The position numbers and the translations under genes are program-made. From Amycolatopsis mediterranei (GTDB lineage: Bacteria; Actinomycetota; Actinomycetes; Mycobacteriales; Pseudonocardiaceae), in NCBI RefSeq assembly GCF_026017845.1, contig NZ_CP100416.1, positions 5,638,887-5,702,886 of the forward strand: a stretch of DNA of 64,000 nt. Direction: 5' to 3'. Below the pieces are notes generated by a model. That model worked only from the letters and a program-made list of their open reading frames with translations, was not told the origin of the DNA and made no database searches. The first letter of the stretch is position 1. Every line of letters begins with the position of its first letter. Below, in pieces: positions 40,202 to 49,631 of the stretch.

Positions 40202-41340
40202 GCGTCCAGCACGACGAGCTCGTGCGGCTGGTTGTTGACGGACTCGACGCCGTCTTCGGTGACGATGACGATGTCCTCGATCCGGGCGCCCCAGCGGCCC
40301 GGCTGGTAGATGCCCGGCTCGACGCTGAAGGCCATGCCCGGCTCCAGCGGCAGCGCGTTGCCGGCGATGATGTACGGCTCCTCGTGCACGTCCAGGCCGA
40401 TGCCGTGCCCGGTGCGGTGGATGAAGTACTCGCCGAAGCCCGCCTCGGCGATGACGTCCCGCGCGGCGGCATCGACGGCCTCGGCGGTGACGCCCGGCTC
40501 GACCGCGGCGACCGCGGCGGCCTGAGCCCGCTGCAGCACCGCGTAGGTCTCGGCCACGTCGGCATCCCGCGGCTCGCCGACGGCGTAGGTGCGGGTGGAG
40601 TCGGAGTTGTAGCCGGCCGGCAGCGGGCCGCCGATGTCGACGACCACGACGTCACCCCGCTCGATGACGCGGCCGGAGACGTCGTGGTGCGGGCTGGCGC
40701 CGTTCGGGCCGGAGCCGACGATCACGAAGTCGGCCTGGACGTGCCCCTCCTCGACGATGGCCGCGGCGATGTCGGCGCCGACCTCGGCCTCGGTGCGGCC
40801 CGGCCGCAGCCACTCGTGGACGCGGGCGTGCACCCGGTCGATCGCCGCGCCGGCTTCGCGCAGCGACGCGATCTCGGTGGTGTCCTTGCGCATCCGCAGT
40901 TCCCGCACGACCGGACCGGCCAGGGTCTGCTCGGCCTCCCCGAGCGCGGTCCGCAGCGCGAGCACGTGCAGGGCCGGGGTGAAGTCGCTGACGGCGACCC
41001 GGCCGGGCTTGCCGAGCCGGTCGGCGACGAGCTTGTACGGGTCGTCGCCGTCGACCCAGGTGAGCAGCTCGACGCCGAGGTCGTCGGTGGGGACGTCGGC
41101 GTACCCGGGCGCCTCCAGCTTCGGCACGACCAGCGCGGGGGTGCCGTCGGCGGGGACGACGAGGGTGGTGAGCCGCTCGAACGAGCCCCCGGCCTGCCCG
41201 AGCAGGTACCGCAGGTCGGAGCCGGGCGCGATCAGCAGGGCATCGGTGCCCGCGGCGGCCGCGGCAGCGCGGGCACGGTCCAGCCGCGCCCGCAGGGCGG
41301 CGGCATCGGGAGCGGACGTGTGGAGGGATCGGCGCGACAT
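40198..41340 (-). CDS. M24-family Xaa-Pro peptidase
   Basis: 380 residues from the ATG at 41340. N-terminal creatinase-like domain (about 10-150) and C-terminal pita-bread fold. Metal ligands are visible: VDIGGP (Asp), NSDSTRTY (Asp), HGIGLDVHE (His), FSVEPGIY (Glu) and GARIEDIV (Glu). Typical of aminopeptidase P or prolidase-like enzymes of about 370-380 residues. Co-transcribed with the Lrp regulator. Confidence 0.92.
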   Translation of the reverse strand: MSRRSLHTSAPDAAALRARLDRARAAAAAAGTDALLIAPGSDLRYLLGQAGGSFERLTTLVVPADGTPALVVPKLEAPGYADVPTDDLGVELLTWVDGDDPYKLVADRLGKPGRVAVSDFTPALHVLALRTALGEAEQTLAGPVVRELRMRKDTTEIASLREAGAAIDRVHARVHEWLRPGRTEAEVGADIAAAIVEEGHVQADFVIVGSGPNGASPHHDVSGRVIERGDVVVVDIGGPLPAGYNSDSTRTYAVGEPRDADVAETYAVLQRAQAAAVAAVEPGVTAEAVDAAARDVIAEAGFGEYFIHRTGHGIGLDVHEEPYIIAGNALPLEPGMAFSVEPGIYQPGRWGARIEDIVIVTEDGVESVNNQPHELVVLDA

Positions 41341-41613
41341 GAGGCCGAGCCTAGTGGGGCGCCACGACCGGCGGACGCGCCCGGGCCCACGACATGCCGG
41401 GCCGGGTGACACAGCCGGCACCCGCCGGGAAGCATGGCACCGCGTAGCGTCGGCTCGCCGCTTGCGCGCGGGCGAGCGCGGCACTCCCCTGCGCCGGATC
41501 AGTACAGCGCCCGAACCGGCCCGGCGCGCCTCCGTTCGCCGCACACCGGAGAACCCGTGCCGAGCCGCGTGGCTTCCCCCTCGCCCGGGGCCGGGGCATG
41601 GCAGGCTGTGCGG

Positions 41614-42558
41614 GTGACCGGATCCCTTGCCCTGCTCGACTCCGCGAGCCTGTACTTCCGCGCCTTCTTCGCCCTGCCCGACTCGATGCGCGCCGCGGAC
41701 GGGACGCAGGTCAACGCCGTGCGCGGGTTCGCCGACACGATCGCGCGGATCCTCACCGACCGGCGACCCGCGCGGCTGGTCTGCTGCCTCGACGCCGACT
41801 GGCGGCCGAAGTTCCGCACCGACCTGCTGCCCAGCTACAAGGCGCACCGGGTGGCCGAAGAGACCGGCAGCGGCCCGGACGTCGAAGAGGTGCCCGACAC
41901 GCTCACCCCGCAGGTGCCGATCATCCTCGACCTGCTCGAAGCGTTCGGCTTCGCCACCGCCGAAGCCGCCGGCTACGAGGCCGACGACGTCATCGGCGCG
42001 CTGGCGACCCGCGAAAAGACCGACCCGGTCGAGGTGATCACCGGCGACCGGGACCTCTTCCAGCTGGTGCGCAGCGAACCCTCGCCCGCGTCGGTCATCT
42101 ACGTCGGCAAGGGCTGGGCCAAGGCCGAAGTGCTCGGGCCGGCCGAGATCGCCGAGCGCTACAGCCTGCCCCGCGAGACCGCCGGGCCGGCGTACGCGGA
42201 CATGTCGGTGATGCGCGGCGACCCCTCCGACGGCCTGCCGGGTGTCGCGGGCATCGGCGAGAAGACCGCGGCGAAGCTGATCACGCAGTTCGGCTCGCTC
42301 GACGCCCTCCTCGCCGCCGCCGCGGCCGGCGACTCCGCGCTCCCGCTCAAGACCCGGCTGCGGCTGAAGGACGCGGCGGACTACCTCGCCGTCGCCCCGA
42401 CCGTCGTCCGCGTGGCGGTCGACGCGCCGGTGGAGCAGTCCCGCCCCGACACCGTGCCCGCGACGCCGGCCGACCCGGAGCGGGTCGCCGAGCTGGCCGA
42501 GCGGTGGAACCTCGGCAACTCCGTCGAACGGCTGCTCAAGGCCCTGCCCGGCGCCTAG
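41614..42558 (+). CDS. 5'-3' exonuclease (PIN/FEN-like)
   Basis: 314 residues from the GTG at 41614 (GTG at 41608 possible). N-terminal PIN-like domain SLALLDSASLYFRAFFALP, CLDADWRPKFR and YEADDVIGAL, then ITGDRDLFQLV, all carrying the metal-binding acidic residues; the H3TH helix-hairpin GDPSDGLPGVAGIGEKTAAKLI follows. Length fits stand-alone relatives of the Pol I exonuclease domain in actinobacteria. Role in RNA-primer or flap removal is inferred from the family. Confidence 0.93.
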   Translation: MTGSLALLDSASLYFRAFFALPDSMRAADGTQVNAVRGFADTIARILTDRRPARLVCCLDADWRPKFRTDLLPSYKAHRVAEETGSGPDVEEVPDTLTPQVPIILDLLEAFGFATAEAAGYEADDVIGALATREKTDPVEVITGDRDLFQLVRSEPSPASVIYVGKGWAKAEVLGPAEIAERYSLPRETAGPAYADMSVMRGDPSDGLPGVAGIGEKTAAKLITQFGSLDALLAAAAAGDSALPLKTRLRLKDAADYLAVAPTVVRVAVDAPVEQSRPDTVPATPADPERVAELAERWNLGNSVERLLKALPGA

Positions 42559-43772
42559 AAGGCCGTGCCGCACCACGGCGCGGCGGTCGTGGTGAACAGC
42601 TCGTCGGCCCGCCCGAGCGCCGCCGCGTCGCGGACGTCGATGCGGCCCACCTCCGCCAGCGTCGTCGCGGCCCACTGCCCCAGGTAGAGCATGCCGAGCG
42701 TGTCGACGTCGAGGGCCAGCTCCGCGGCCGCGTCGGTGCGCCGGGCGCCGTCCGGGCCGACCTCGTAGTGCCCGGTGTTGGCCGGCAGCAGCCGGTCGGT
42801 CACCGCGAGCACCACCGGGCCGGCCGCGCGGTAGGTGCGGGCGGCGAGCGCGGCCGCGACGTCGACCGGCCGCAGCCACAGGTCGTCCTCGACGGCGACG
42901 GTCGCCGCGTGCCGGTGGTCGGTCAGCATCACGGCCAGCGGCTCGTCGACCGGCCGGTGCCGCGCGCGCACCTCGGAGACCAGGTCCACCGACAGCAGGA
43001 ACCGCCAGAGCGCGGCCCGCGCGGCCGGGCCGGCGGCGTGCAGGTCGTGGACGTCCAGCACGGCACCGCGGTCCGGTGCGTCCACGGACCGGCTGCCGAT
43101 CGTGGCGTACACGACGAACCCGTCGTCGCCGTCCGGTCCACTGTGGACCGCGACCTGGTGGCCGTCGTCCGCGTTCACGTGCCGGTCGTGCGCCATCGGC
43201 CACCACCGCTCCGGACGCCCGATCATGCCCGGCCGGTGCAGCCCGATCCGCCGGTACAGCCCGGGAATCTCCTTCACCGCCTCCTCGGGCGTCAGCAGCC
43301 GGACCTCACCACCGGTCGCGACGCGCTCGTGGAGCCGGGCCGCCGGCCGCGTCACCCGCAGGATCTTGCCGAGCGCGGCCGAGCCGTAGCCGAACCGCCC
43401 GTAGATGGTGGGTTCGCTGGCGTGCAGGACCGCCAAGGGCAGTCCGCGCGCCACGAAATCGGCCAGCTGGGCGGCCATCATCGCGCTGAGCACCCCGCGG
43501 CGGGTCCGGTCGGCGCGGACGCCGACGCCCTCCACCGCGGCGACCGGCAGCGTCCGCCCACCCGAAACGGCGATCTCGGTGTCGTAGGCGCTGACGATCC
43601 CGATGGGGCTCCCGGCCTCGAACGCACCGAACTTGTGCGCGGCAGGCCAGGACACCCCGACCCGGGCCCAGAAGCCGTCGGTGGCGCGCGGCCGGTGCAG
43701 CGCGCGGCGCAGCAGGTCGAACGTGCTGCGCCGCTCCTCTTCGGTGATCGGGCGGACGTCGAAGGCGGTCAT
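42555..43772 (-). CDS. Eis-like GNAT N-acetyltransferase (first copy)
   Basis: 405 residues, the length of the Eis group (about 400). Acetyl-CoA loop VRADRTRRGVLSAMMAAQL (about 93-111), ASEPTIYGRFGYG (about 125-137), a middle GNAT-like domain and a C-terminal sterol-carrier-like domain that ends in GTAF-COOH, whose free carboxylate is part of the Eis active site. Eis enzymes acetylate aminoglycosides at several amines and other amines. It ends 4 bases inside the convergent exonuclease gene. Confidence 0.88.
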   Translation of the reverse strand: MTAFDVRPITEEERRSTFDLLRRALHRPRATDGFWARVGVSWPAAHKFGAFEAGSPIGIVSAYDTEIAVSGGRTLPVAAVEGVGVRADRTRRGVLSAMMAAQLADFVARGLPLAVLHASEPTIYGRFGYGSAALGKILRVTRPAARLHERVATGGEVRLLTPEEAVKEIPGLYRRIGLHRPGMIGRPERWWPMAHDRHVNADDGHQVAVHSGPDGDDGFVVYATIGSRSVDAPDRGAVLDVHDLHAAGPAARAALWRFLLSVDLVSEVRARHRPVDEPLAVMLTDHRHAATVAVEDDLWLRPVDVAAALAARTYRAAGPVVLAVTDRLLPANTGHYEVGPDGARRTDAAAELALDVDTLGMLYLGQWAATTLAEVGRIDVRDAAALGRADELFTTTAAPWCGTAF

Positions 43773-43826
43773 CCTCCCGATCTTGCCGCGGGACATCCGG
43801 CCCGGCACGCGGTTTTCCGCGGCGGC

Positions 43827-45029
43827 TCAGAAGTGGCTGCCGCTCCAGGCCGCCACGCGGGTGCCGAAGAGCAGGTCCGCGGCCTCGGGAGCGGCCGGGT
43901 CGCGAACCTCGATCCGGCCGGCCGCCGCCAGCGCCGAAGGCCGCCAGGTACCGAGGTAGACCATGGCCAGGGTGGTGACGTCCAGGCGCAGCCCGGCCGG
44001 CCGGTCCGTGCGCCCGGCACCGTCCGGGCCGACGAGGTAGGCACCGCTGTTGCCGGGCAGCAGCGGGTCGGCGACCTCGACGACCACCGGGTCGGCGTGC
44101 CCGTAGGTCCGGCCGGCCAAGGCCGCCGGGACGTCGACGAGCCGGATCCAGTGCTCGTCCCCGATCCGGTCGACGTTCCCGCTCCGGTGGTCGGCCAGCA
44201 GCAGCTCGATCGGATCGTCCAGCGGCCGCGAATCCGCGACGACCCGATCGACCAGGTCGATGCCGAGCAGGAACCGCCACAGCCCCGCGAACGCGGTCGC
44301 GGAACCGGCGAACAGGTCCGCCACCTCCAGGGTCTTGGTCCACGGGTGGACGAGCGCGCCCCCGACGGAGTAGGTCGCGAACCCGTCCGGCCCACCGGGC
44401 CCGTGGTGCACGACCGCCTTCACCGGCGAAGCGTGCCGCCGCAGCTGCATCTCGTAGAGCCGCCACAGCACCTCCGGCCGGGACATCATCCCCGGCCGGT
44501 GCTCGAGACCGTCGTACACACCGGGGCAGACTTCCAGCGCCCGGTCGAGGTCCAGCAGCTCCAGCTCCCCGCCCACCGGCGCGTCCGGCCGCAGCCGCCC
44601 CCGGCGCCGGTCGACGCTGTAGGTGCGGTACCGCGTGGCCAAGCCGTAGCCGAACCGGCTGTAGATCCCGGCTTCGGAGGCGAGCAGGTTCGCGAACACC
44701 ACTCCGCGCGCGGCGAAGTCCGCCAGCTGCGTCGTCATCAGCGCCCGCAGCACCCCACGACGAGTGCGATCGGCGCGCACCCCCACCGAGGTGACCCCCA
44801 CCATCGGCAGCCGCGTCCCGCCGGGCACCGTCAGCTCCGCGTCGAAGAACCGCGCCGTCCCGATCAGCTCCGGATCGAACGCCCCGATGGCACCCCCGGG
44901 CTGGTAGTACCGCGCCGCGTACACCCATTCGGCGTCGTCGGACGGCGGGAAGTGCACGGTCTCCCGGAACAGGTTGCTCGCCGCCCGGTGCTCCCCGGTG
45001 CCCAGCGTCCGGATCTCGAAGTCGCTCAT
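43827..45029 (-). CDS. Eis-like GNAT N-acetyltransferase (second copy)
   Basis: 400 residues, same architecture: VRADRTRRGVLRALMTTQL (about 86-104), ASEAGIYSRFGYG, and C-terminal GSHF-COOH. The two neighbours share the acetyl-CoA loop nearly exactly and diverge elsewhere, pointing to an old tandem duplication. The gap between them is 54 bases, so they may be co-transcribed. Confidence 0.88.
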   Translation of the reverse strand: MSDFEIRTLGTGEHRAASNLFRETVHFPPSDDAEWVYAARYYQPGGAIGAFDPELIGTARFFDAELTVPGGTRLPMVGVTSVGVRADRTRRGVLRALMTTQLADFAARGVVFANLLASEAGIYSRFGYGLATRYRTYSVDRRRGRLRPDAPVGGELELLDLDRALEVCPGVYDGLEHRPGMMSRPEVLWRLYEMQLRRHASPVKAVVHHGPGGPDGFATYSVGGALVHPWTKTLEVADLFAGSATAFAGLWRFLLGIDLVDRVVADSRPLDDPIELLLADHRSGNVDRIGDEHWIRLVDVPAALAGRTYGHADPVVVEVADPLLPGNSGAYLVGPDGAGRTDRPAGLRLDVTTLAMVYLGTWRPSALAAAGRIEVRDPAAPEAADLLFGTRVAAWSGSHF

Positions 45030-45108
45030 GCCCGGATCATCTCCGGAAACGCCGAAGCCCGGCCACCGGAAGACACCGGCAGCCGGACCTCGGAGTCGCT
45101 GGGGGTCG

Positions 45109-45876
45109 CTACTTGGCGACGGGCGGGGAAACCTCGTAGTTGCCGCCGTTGCCCTTCACCGTGATCGGCACCTGCTGCGGCTTCCCGGCGATCGTGGCGG
45201 TGCAGGTGAACTTCGCCCCGTCCTCCACCTTCTGCTCGGCGGGGCAGGTGACGCCGGTGACGCCGTCGATCTTGTACGTCTCGGTCAGCAGCTTCTGCAC
45301 GTCGGTCTGCATCTGCGTGTTGTTGAAGACCTGCGTCTTCAGGAACCCGGGCGCGACGAACCCGAGGACCAGGAACACGGCGACGACCACGATCACCGCG
45401 ACCACGCCGATCAGCAGGCCCTTCTTCGACTTCGCCGGCTTCTCGCCCTCCGGGGCGGCCGCGCCGGGGAACTGCTGGCCGTAGTCGTACTGGCCGCCCG
45501 GCTGCTGCCCGTACTGCGGCTGCGCCTGTGGCCCGCTCGGCGGGTACGCCCCACCGGACGGCTGCCCGTACTGCGGCTGCGCCTGCGGCCCGCTCTGCGG
45601 GTACCCACCCCCGGGCTGCTGACCGTAGGGCGGCGGCTGCTGCCCCCACTGCGGCTGCTGCGGCGGGGTGTACCCGCCCGGCTGCTGCCCCCACTGCTGC
45701 GGTTGCTGGGGCTGCTGCGGCTGGCCCCATTGCTGCTGCTGGTTCGGGTCGTAAGAAGGCTGCTGCGACTGCCCCCACTGCGGCTGCTCCTGCGAGCCGC
45801 TCGGCGGGTACGCGCCGCCCGGCTGCTGCCCGTACTGGGGCTGCTGTGGGTCGTTGCCGCCATACGGCGTGCTCAT
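45109..45876 (-). CDS. Gln/Pro-rich membrane protein with DUF4333 domain
   Basis: 255 residues. The first 140 are a disordered array of PQYGQQPGG, QPQWGQ and PSGPQAQ units; a membrane segment (GLLIGVVAVIVVVAVFLVLGFVAPGF) follows at about 155-180, then an outside DUF4333-type domain with two Cys (VTCPAEQ, FTCTATI), probably a disulphide. The topology is cytoplasmic tail inside, small domain outside. The role is unknown; members are common in Pseudonocardiales and mycobacteria. Confidence 0.85.
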   Translation of the reverse strand: MSTPYGGNDPQQPQYGQQPGGAYPPSGSQEQPQWGQSQQPSYDPNQQQQWGQPQQPQQPQQWGQQPGGYTPPQQPQWGQQPPPYGQQPGGGYPQSGPQAQPQYGQPSGGAYPPSGPQAQPQYGQQPGGQYDYGQQFPGAAAPEGEKPAKSKKGLLIGVVAVIVVVAVFLVLGFVAPGFLKTQVFNNTQMQTDVQKLLTETYKIDGVTGVTCPAEQKVEDGAKFTCTATIAGKPQQVPITVKGNGGNYEVSPPVAK

Positions 45877-46035
45877 CGTCTGCCTCCGCCTGCTTCGCTC
45901 ATCTCGCTGTCCACCCCGATACACCGGCAAGCCGCGCACACACGGTGTCGCACGCGATCCAACCACAGGTCGGAGCCGAGCACACGTGTCGACGCTCACC
46001 GCCCGCGCAGCCACCGAACAGGCCTAACACCGAGT

Positions 46036-48867
46036 TCACGCCGCGCCCGCGGCCACGACTCCGCGACGGAGTGCCTTCACCGCTTCCGCCGCCGCCGCAC
46101 CCACCGGATCCGCCTTGCCGAGCACGTCCCGGATCTGGTCGAGCAGGTCGATCACCTGACGCGACCAGCGCACGAAGTCACCAGCCGACAGCTCCTGGCC
46201 GTTGGCCTCGGCCGCGGTGAGGACCTTCTCCAAGGATTCACCACGAGCCCACCGATAAACCGGCCACGCGAACCCCGCGTCGGGCTCCCGGGTCCGGTCG
46301 AGCCGGTGCCGCCGCTCGTCCTCGGTCAGCTCCACCCACAGCCGCGCGGTCTCCTGCCACGCCTCGGGCACCGCCCCGCCCGGCAGCCGCGGCTCACCGG
46401 CGGTGTCCCGGCGCGCCTCGAACACCAGCGTCGACACGACCGCGGCCAGCTCGGCCGGGTTCAGCTTCCGCCACACGCCGTGCCGGATGCACTCCGCCGC
46501 CAGCAGGTCCGACTCGCTGTAGAGCCGCGTCAGCCGCCGGCCGTGCTCGGTGACGCGATCCTCGCCGTCCCCGGCCGACTCCGGCCCCAATCCATCCATG
46601 CCCCCGCCAGCACCCTCAACGGAGGCGCTCCGCGCCGCTGCCAGGTACCCGCGCTCACCCAGCAGAGCCAGGATCCGGTCGAACGCCCGCGCCAGCGAGT
46701 GCGTCGTCGCCGCGACCTTCCGCTCCAGCTGCTTCGTTTCCTCGGCCAGTCGCTGATAACGCTCCACCCAGCGCAGGTTCGCCTCGCGCTCGGCCAGCCC
46801 GTGGCACGGATGCGCCCGCAGCGCCCGCTGCAACACGGCCAGCTCGCCGTCCTCGTTCGCCCCCGACCGCCGCTTCTGCCGGCCCGGCAGCGAAATCCCG
46901 GCGTTGCGCAGCGTCGATGCGATGTCCCGGCGCGTCCGCGGCGACCGCAGCTCGATGTGCTTGGGCAGCTTGATCCGCCCCAGCGCCTCCACCGGCGCCG
47001 GGAAGTCCGCCACCGACAACGGCCCCGACCACCGGTCCTCGGTCACCACCACCGGACGCGGCTCCCGGATCGGGTCCAGCCCCGGATCGACCACCACCGC
47101 CAGCCCCGCCCGCCGCCCGGCCGGCACCGCGATGACGTCACCCTTGCGCAGCTTCTCCAGCGACTCCGCGGTCCCCGCCCGCCGCACGGCCGTGTTCTGC
47201 CGCGACAACGCCTTCTCCCGCGCCGAAATCTTCGCGCGCAGCTCGACGTACTCGAGCATCTCGTCGAAGTCGCCGGTCACCGCGGCCGTGTAGCCCTTCA
47301 GCGCTTCCTTGTTCCGCTCGATCCGGCGCGCGGTGCCCACCACCGACCGGTCGGCCTGGAACTGCGCGAACGACTGCTCCAGCAGCTCGCGCGCCTCGGC
47401 CGCCCCGACCTGCGCCACCAGGTTGACCGCCATGTTGTACCCCGGCCGGAACGACGACCGCAGCGGATAGGTCCGGGTCGAGGCCAGCCCCGCGACCTGC
47501 TTCGGATCCACGCCCGGCTGCCACGCGACGACGGCGTGCCCCTCCACGTCGATGCCCCGCCGCCCGGCCCGGCCGGTGAGCTGGGTGTACTCCCCCGGCG
47601 TCAGATCGACGTGCGCCTCGCCGTTGTACTTCACCAGCCGCTCGAGCACGACCGTCCGGGCGGGCATGTTGATCCCCAGCGCCAAGGTCTCGGTGGCGAA
47701 CACGACCTTCACCAGCCCGCGGACGAACAGTTCCTCGACGGTCTCCTTGAACGCCGGCAGCAACCCGGCGTGGTGCCCGGCGATCCCGCGCTCCAGCGCC
47801 TCCCGCCACTCCCAGTACCCCAGCACGCCCAGATCACCCTCGGGCAGATCCGCCGTGCGCTCCTCGATGACCCGGCGGATCTCCTCGACCTCACCCGGCC
47901 CGTTCAGCCGCAACCCCGACCGGACGCACTGCGCCACCGCGGCGTCACAACCGGCGCGGGAGAAGATGAACACGATCGCCGGCAGCAACCCGGCCCGGTC
48001 CAGCTGCTCGACGACGTCGACCCGTGACGGCGGCCGGAACCGCGGCATCCGCGGCGGCGCACCCCGCCGGCCCCGCGGCCCGCGGAACCCCGCCGGCGCG
48101 TACTGGCGGCCGATCTCTTCCGTCCGGCGCAGCAGGGTCGGGTTGATCCGCAGCTCGGCGCCCGGCGCGTGCACGTCGTCCCCGGCGAACAGGTCCAGCA
48201 GCCGGTTCCCCACCAGCATGTGCTGCCACAGCGGCACCGGCCGGTGCTCGTCCACGACGACCGTCGTGTCGCCCCGGACCTCCACCAGCCACTCGCCGAA
48301 CTCCTCGGCGTTGCTGACCGTCGCCGACAGCCCCACCACGCGGACGTGCTCGGGCAGGTGCAGGATCACCTCTTCCCACACCGCGCCCCGGAACCGGTCG
48401 GCGAGGTAGTGGACCTCGTCCATCACGACGTACCCGAGGTCGATGATCGTGGACGAGCCCGCGTAGAGCATGTTGCGCAGCACCTCGGTGGTCATCACGA
48501 CCACCTGCGCGTTGCCGTTGATCGAGGTGTCCCCGGTCAGCAGCCCGACGGCGTCGGCGCCGTGGCGGGCCACGAGGTCGGCGTACTTCTGGTTCGACAA
48601 CGCCTTGATCGGCGTCGTGTAGAAGCATTTGCGGCCCTCGGCGAGCGCCAGATGCACGGCGAACTCGCCGACCACGGTCTTGCCCGCCCCGGTGGGCGCG
48701 CAGACCAGCACGCCGTGGCCGTCTTCCAGGGCCTCGCACCCGCGGATCTGGAACGGGTCGAACTCGAAGGACGCCTCCGCGGCGAAGCGCGTCAGCTGGG
48801 GGTACTTCCCGCGGCGTGCGGAGGCCGCATAGGCCTCGGCCGGGGACGAAGAAGGGCTATCGGCCAC
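46036..48867 (-). CDS. helY: Ski2/Mtr4-like DEVH-box RNA helicase HelY
   Basis: 943 residues. RecA domain 1: Walker A APTGAGKT at 57-64, DEVH at 149-152, SAT motif LSATVSNAEEF. RecA domain 2 has TEGRAGRRG-like QLTGRAGRRGID and LALGINMPART. A C-terminal region with DSHCT-like features (LFEARRDTAGEPRLP, WVELTEDERRHRLDR) follows. The actinobacterial HelY is linked to tatC and paf genes in mycobacteria, as here. It is thought to unwind RNA in processing or decay. Confidence 0.93.
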   Translation of the reverse strand: MADSPSSSPAEAYAASARRGKYPQLTRFAAEASFEFDPFQIRGCEALEDGHGVLVCAPTGAGKTVVGEFAVHLALAEGRKCFYTTPIKALSNQKYADLVARHGADAVGLLTGDTSINGNAQVVVMTTEVLRNMLYAGSSTIIDLGYVVMDEVHYLADRFRGAVWEEVILHLPEHVRVVGLSATVSNAEEFGEWLVEVRGDTTVVVDEHRPVPLWQHMLVGNRLLDLFAGDDVHAPGAELRINPTLLRRTEEIGRQYAPAGFRGPRGRRGAPPRMPRFRPPSRVDVVEQLDRAGLLPAIVFIFSRAGCDAAVAQCVRSGLRLNGPGEVEEIRRVIEERTADLPEGDLGVLGYWEWREALERGIAGHHAGLLPAFKETVEELFVRGLVKVVFATETLALGINMPARTVVLERLVKYNGEAHVDLTPGEYTQLTGRAGRRGIDVEGHAVVAWQPGVDPKQVAGLASTRTYPLRSSFRPGYNMAVNLVAQVGAAEARELLEQSFAQFQADRSVVGTARRIERNKEALKGYTAAVTGDFDEMLEYVELRAKISAREKALSRQNTAVRRAGTAESLEKLRKGDVIAVPAGRRAGLAVVVDPGLDPIREPRPVVVTEDRWSGPLSVADFPAPVEALGRIKLPKHIELRSPRTRRDIASTLRNAGISLPGRQKRRSGANEDGELAVLQRALRAHPCHGLAEREANLRWVERYQRLAEETKQLERKVAATTHSLARAFDRILALLGERGYLAAARSASVEGAGGGMDGLGPESAGDGEDRVTEHGRRLTRLYSESDLLAAECIRHGVWRKLNPAELAAVVSTLVFEARRDTAGEPRLPGGAVPEAWQETARLWVELTEDERRHRLDRTREPDAGFAWPVYRWARGESLEKVLTAAEANGQELSAGDFVRWSRQVIDLLDQIRDVLGKADPVGAAAAEAVKALRRGVVAAGAA

Positions 48868-49055
48868 GTCGTCAGGGTTTCACATCACCCCGCCGGTCCG
48901 CACGCCGCGTGACCGACGGCGTGGCGCTCCTCGTCAGTGCGGCTTTTCTGTTCTGCTGGTGAAATTGTCGATCAAGAAAACCGGCCCGCGGTATAGGGCG
49001 TTATACACTGCGATATCCGGGGAACCGGGCGCCGTCCGGCGGCGTCGGAGCGGGC

Positions 49056-49631
49056 ATGACCGAACCGTGTCCGAGCTGTGGCCTGCTGGACCGGGTGCAG
49101 CACGTGCCCGCGGCCTACCACGGCGGCCACTCGTTCTACCGCGGTCAGGGCCCGTCGGTCGCGGTGCCGGCCGGTGATGCCGTGATCGTGACGAAAAGCC
49201 AGGTCAGCGGCGTGTCGGTGACGGCGGTGGCCCGGGCGCTGGACCCCTTCCCTCCCCCGCGCCGCGGCGGCGGCCTGCTGGCGGCGGCGATCGTGCTGGC
49301 CATGGTGGGCAGTTGTTTCCTGGTGCTGCCGTTCTCGGCGTCCGACGATCCGCCGCCCGGCGGCGCGGCGGCGAAGGCGCTGGGTGTCGCGCTGTTCTCG
49401 CTGCCTTCGGTGTGCGTGTACGTCGCGGCCGGCGTGCTGGTGTGGCTGTACGTGCGGCGGGTGCGGGCGCACCGGCGGCAGCGGCGCGGGGTCCCGGCGG
49501 CGCGGCAGGTGTGGGAGCAGGGCTGGTTCTGCCACCGCTGCGGCGGCGTCTACTTCGCCGAGGCGGGACGGCTGCTGACCCCGGCCCACTTCCGGCAGCT
49601 GGTGGCGCGGGCGGGCGGCTACGACCGTTAG
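49056..49631 (+). CDS. Membrane protein with terminal zinc-knuckle cysteines
   Basis: 191 residues. N-terminal CPSCG (5-9) and a later CHRCGG (about 161-166) could together form one four-Cys zinc site, with two membrane segments between them (about 74-93 and 109-130). The ends are therefore on the same, probably cytoplasmic, side. No family known to me. It is divergent from helY and ends 4 bases inside the lipid kinase gene. The 188-bp gap before it is A/T-rich around 48960-49015. Confidence 0.7.
   Translation: MTEPCPSCGLLDRVQHVPAAYHGGHSFYRGQGPSVAVPAGDAVIVTKSQVSGVSVTAVARALDPFPPPRRGGGLLAAAIVLAMVGSCFLVLPFSASDDPPPGGAAAKALGVALFSLPSVCVYVAAGVLVWLYVRRVRAHRRQRRGVPAARQVWEQGWFCHRCGGVYFAEAGRLLTPAHFRQLVARAGGYDR

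Noticed and set aside
48959..49177. 72-codon plus-strand frame starting in the A/T-richer gap after helY
   Set aside because: It runs out of frame through the start of the zinc-knuckle protein, whose CPSCG and membrane segments are convincing; no ribosome site was found for it.
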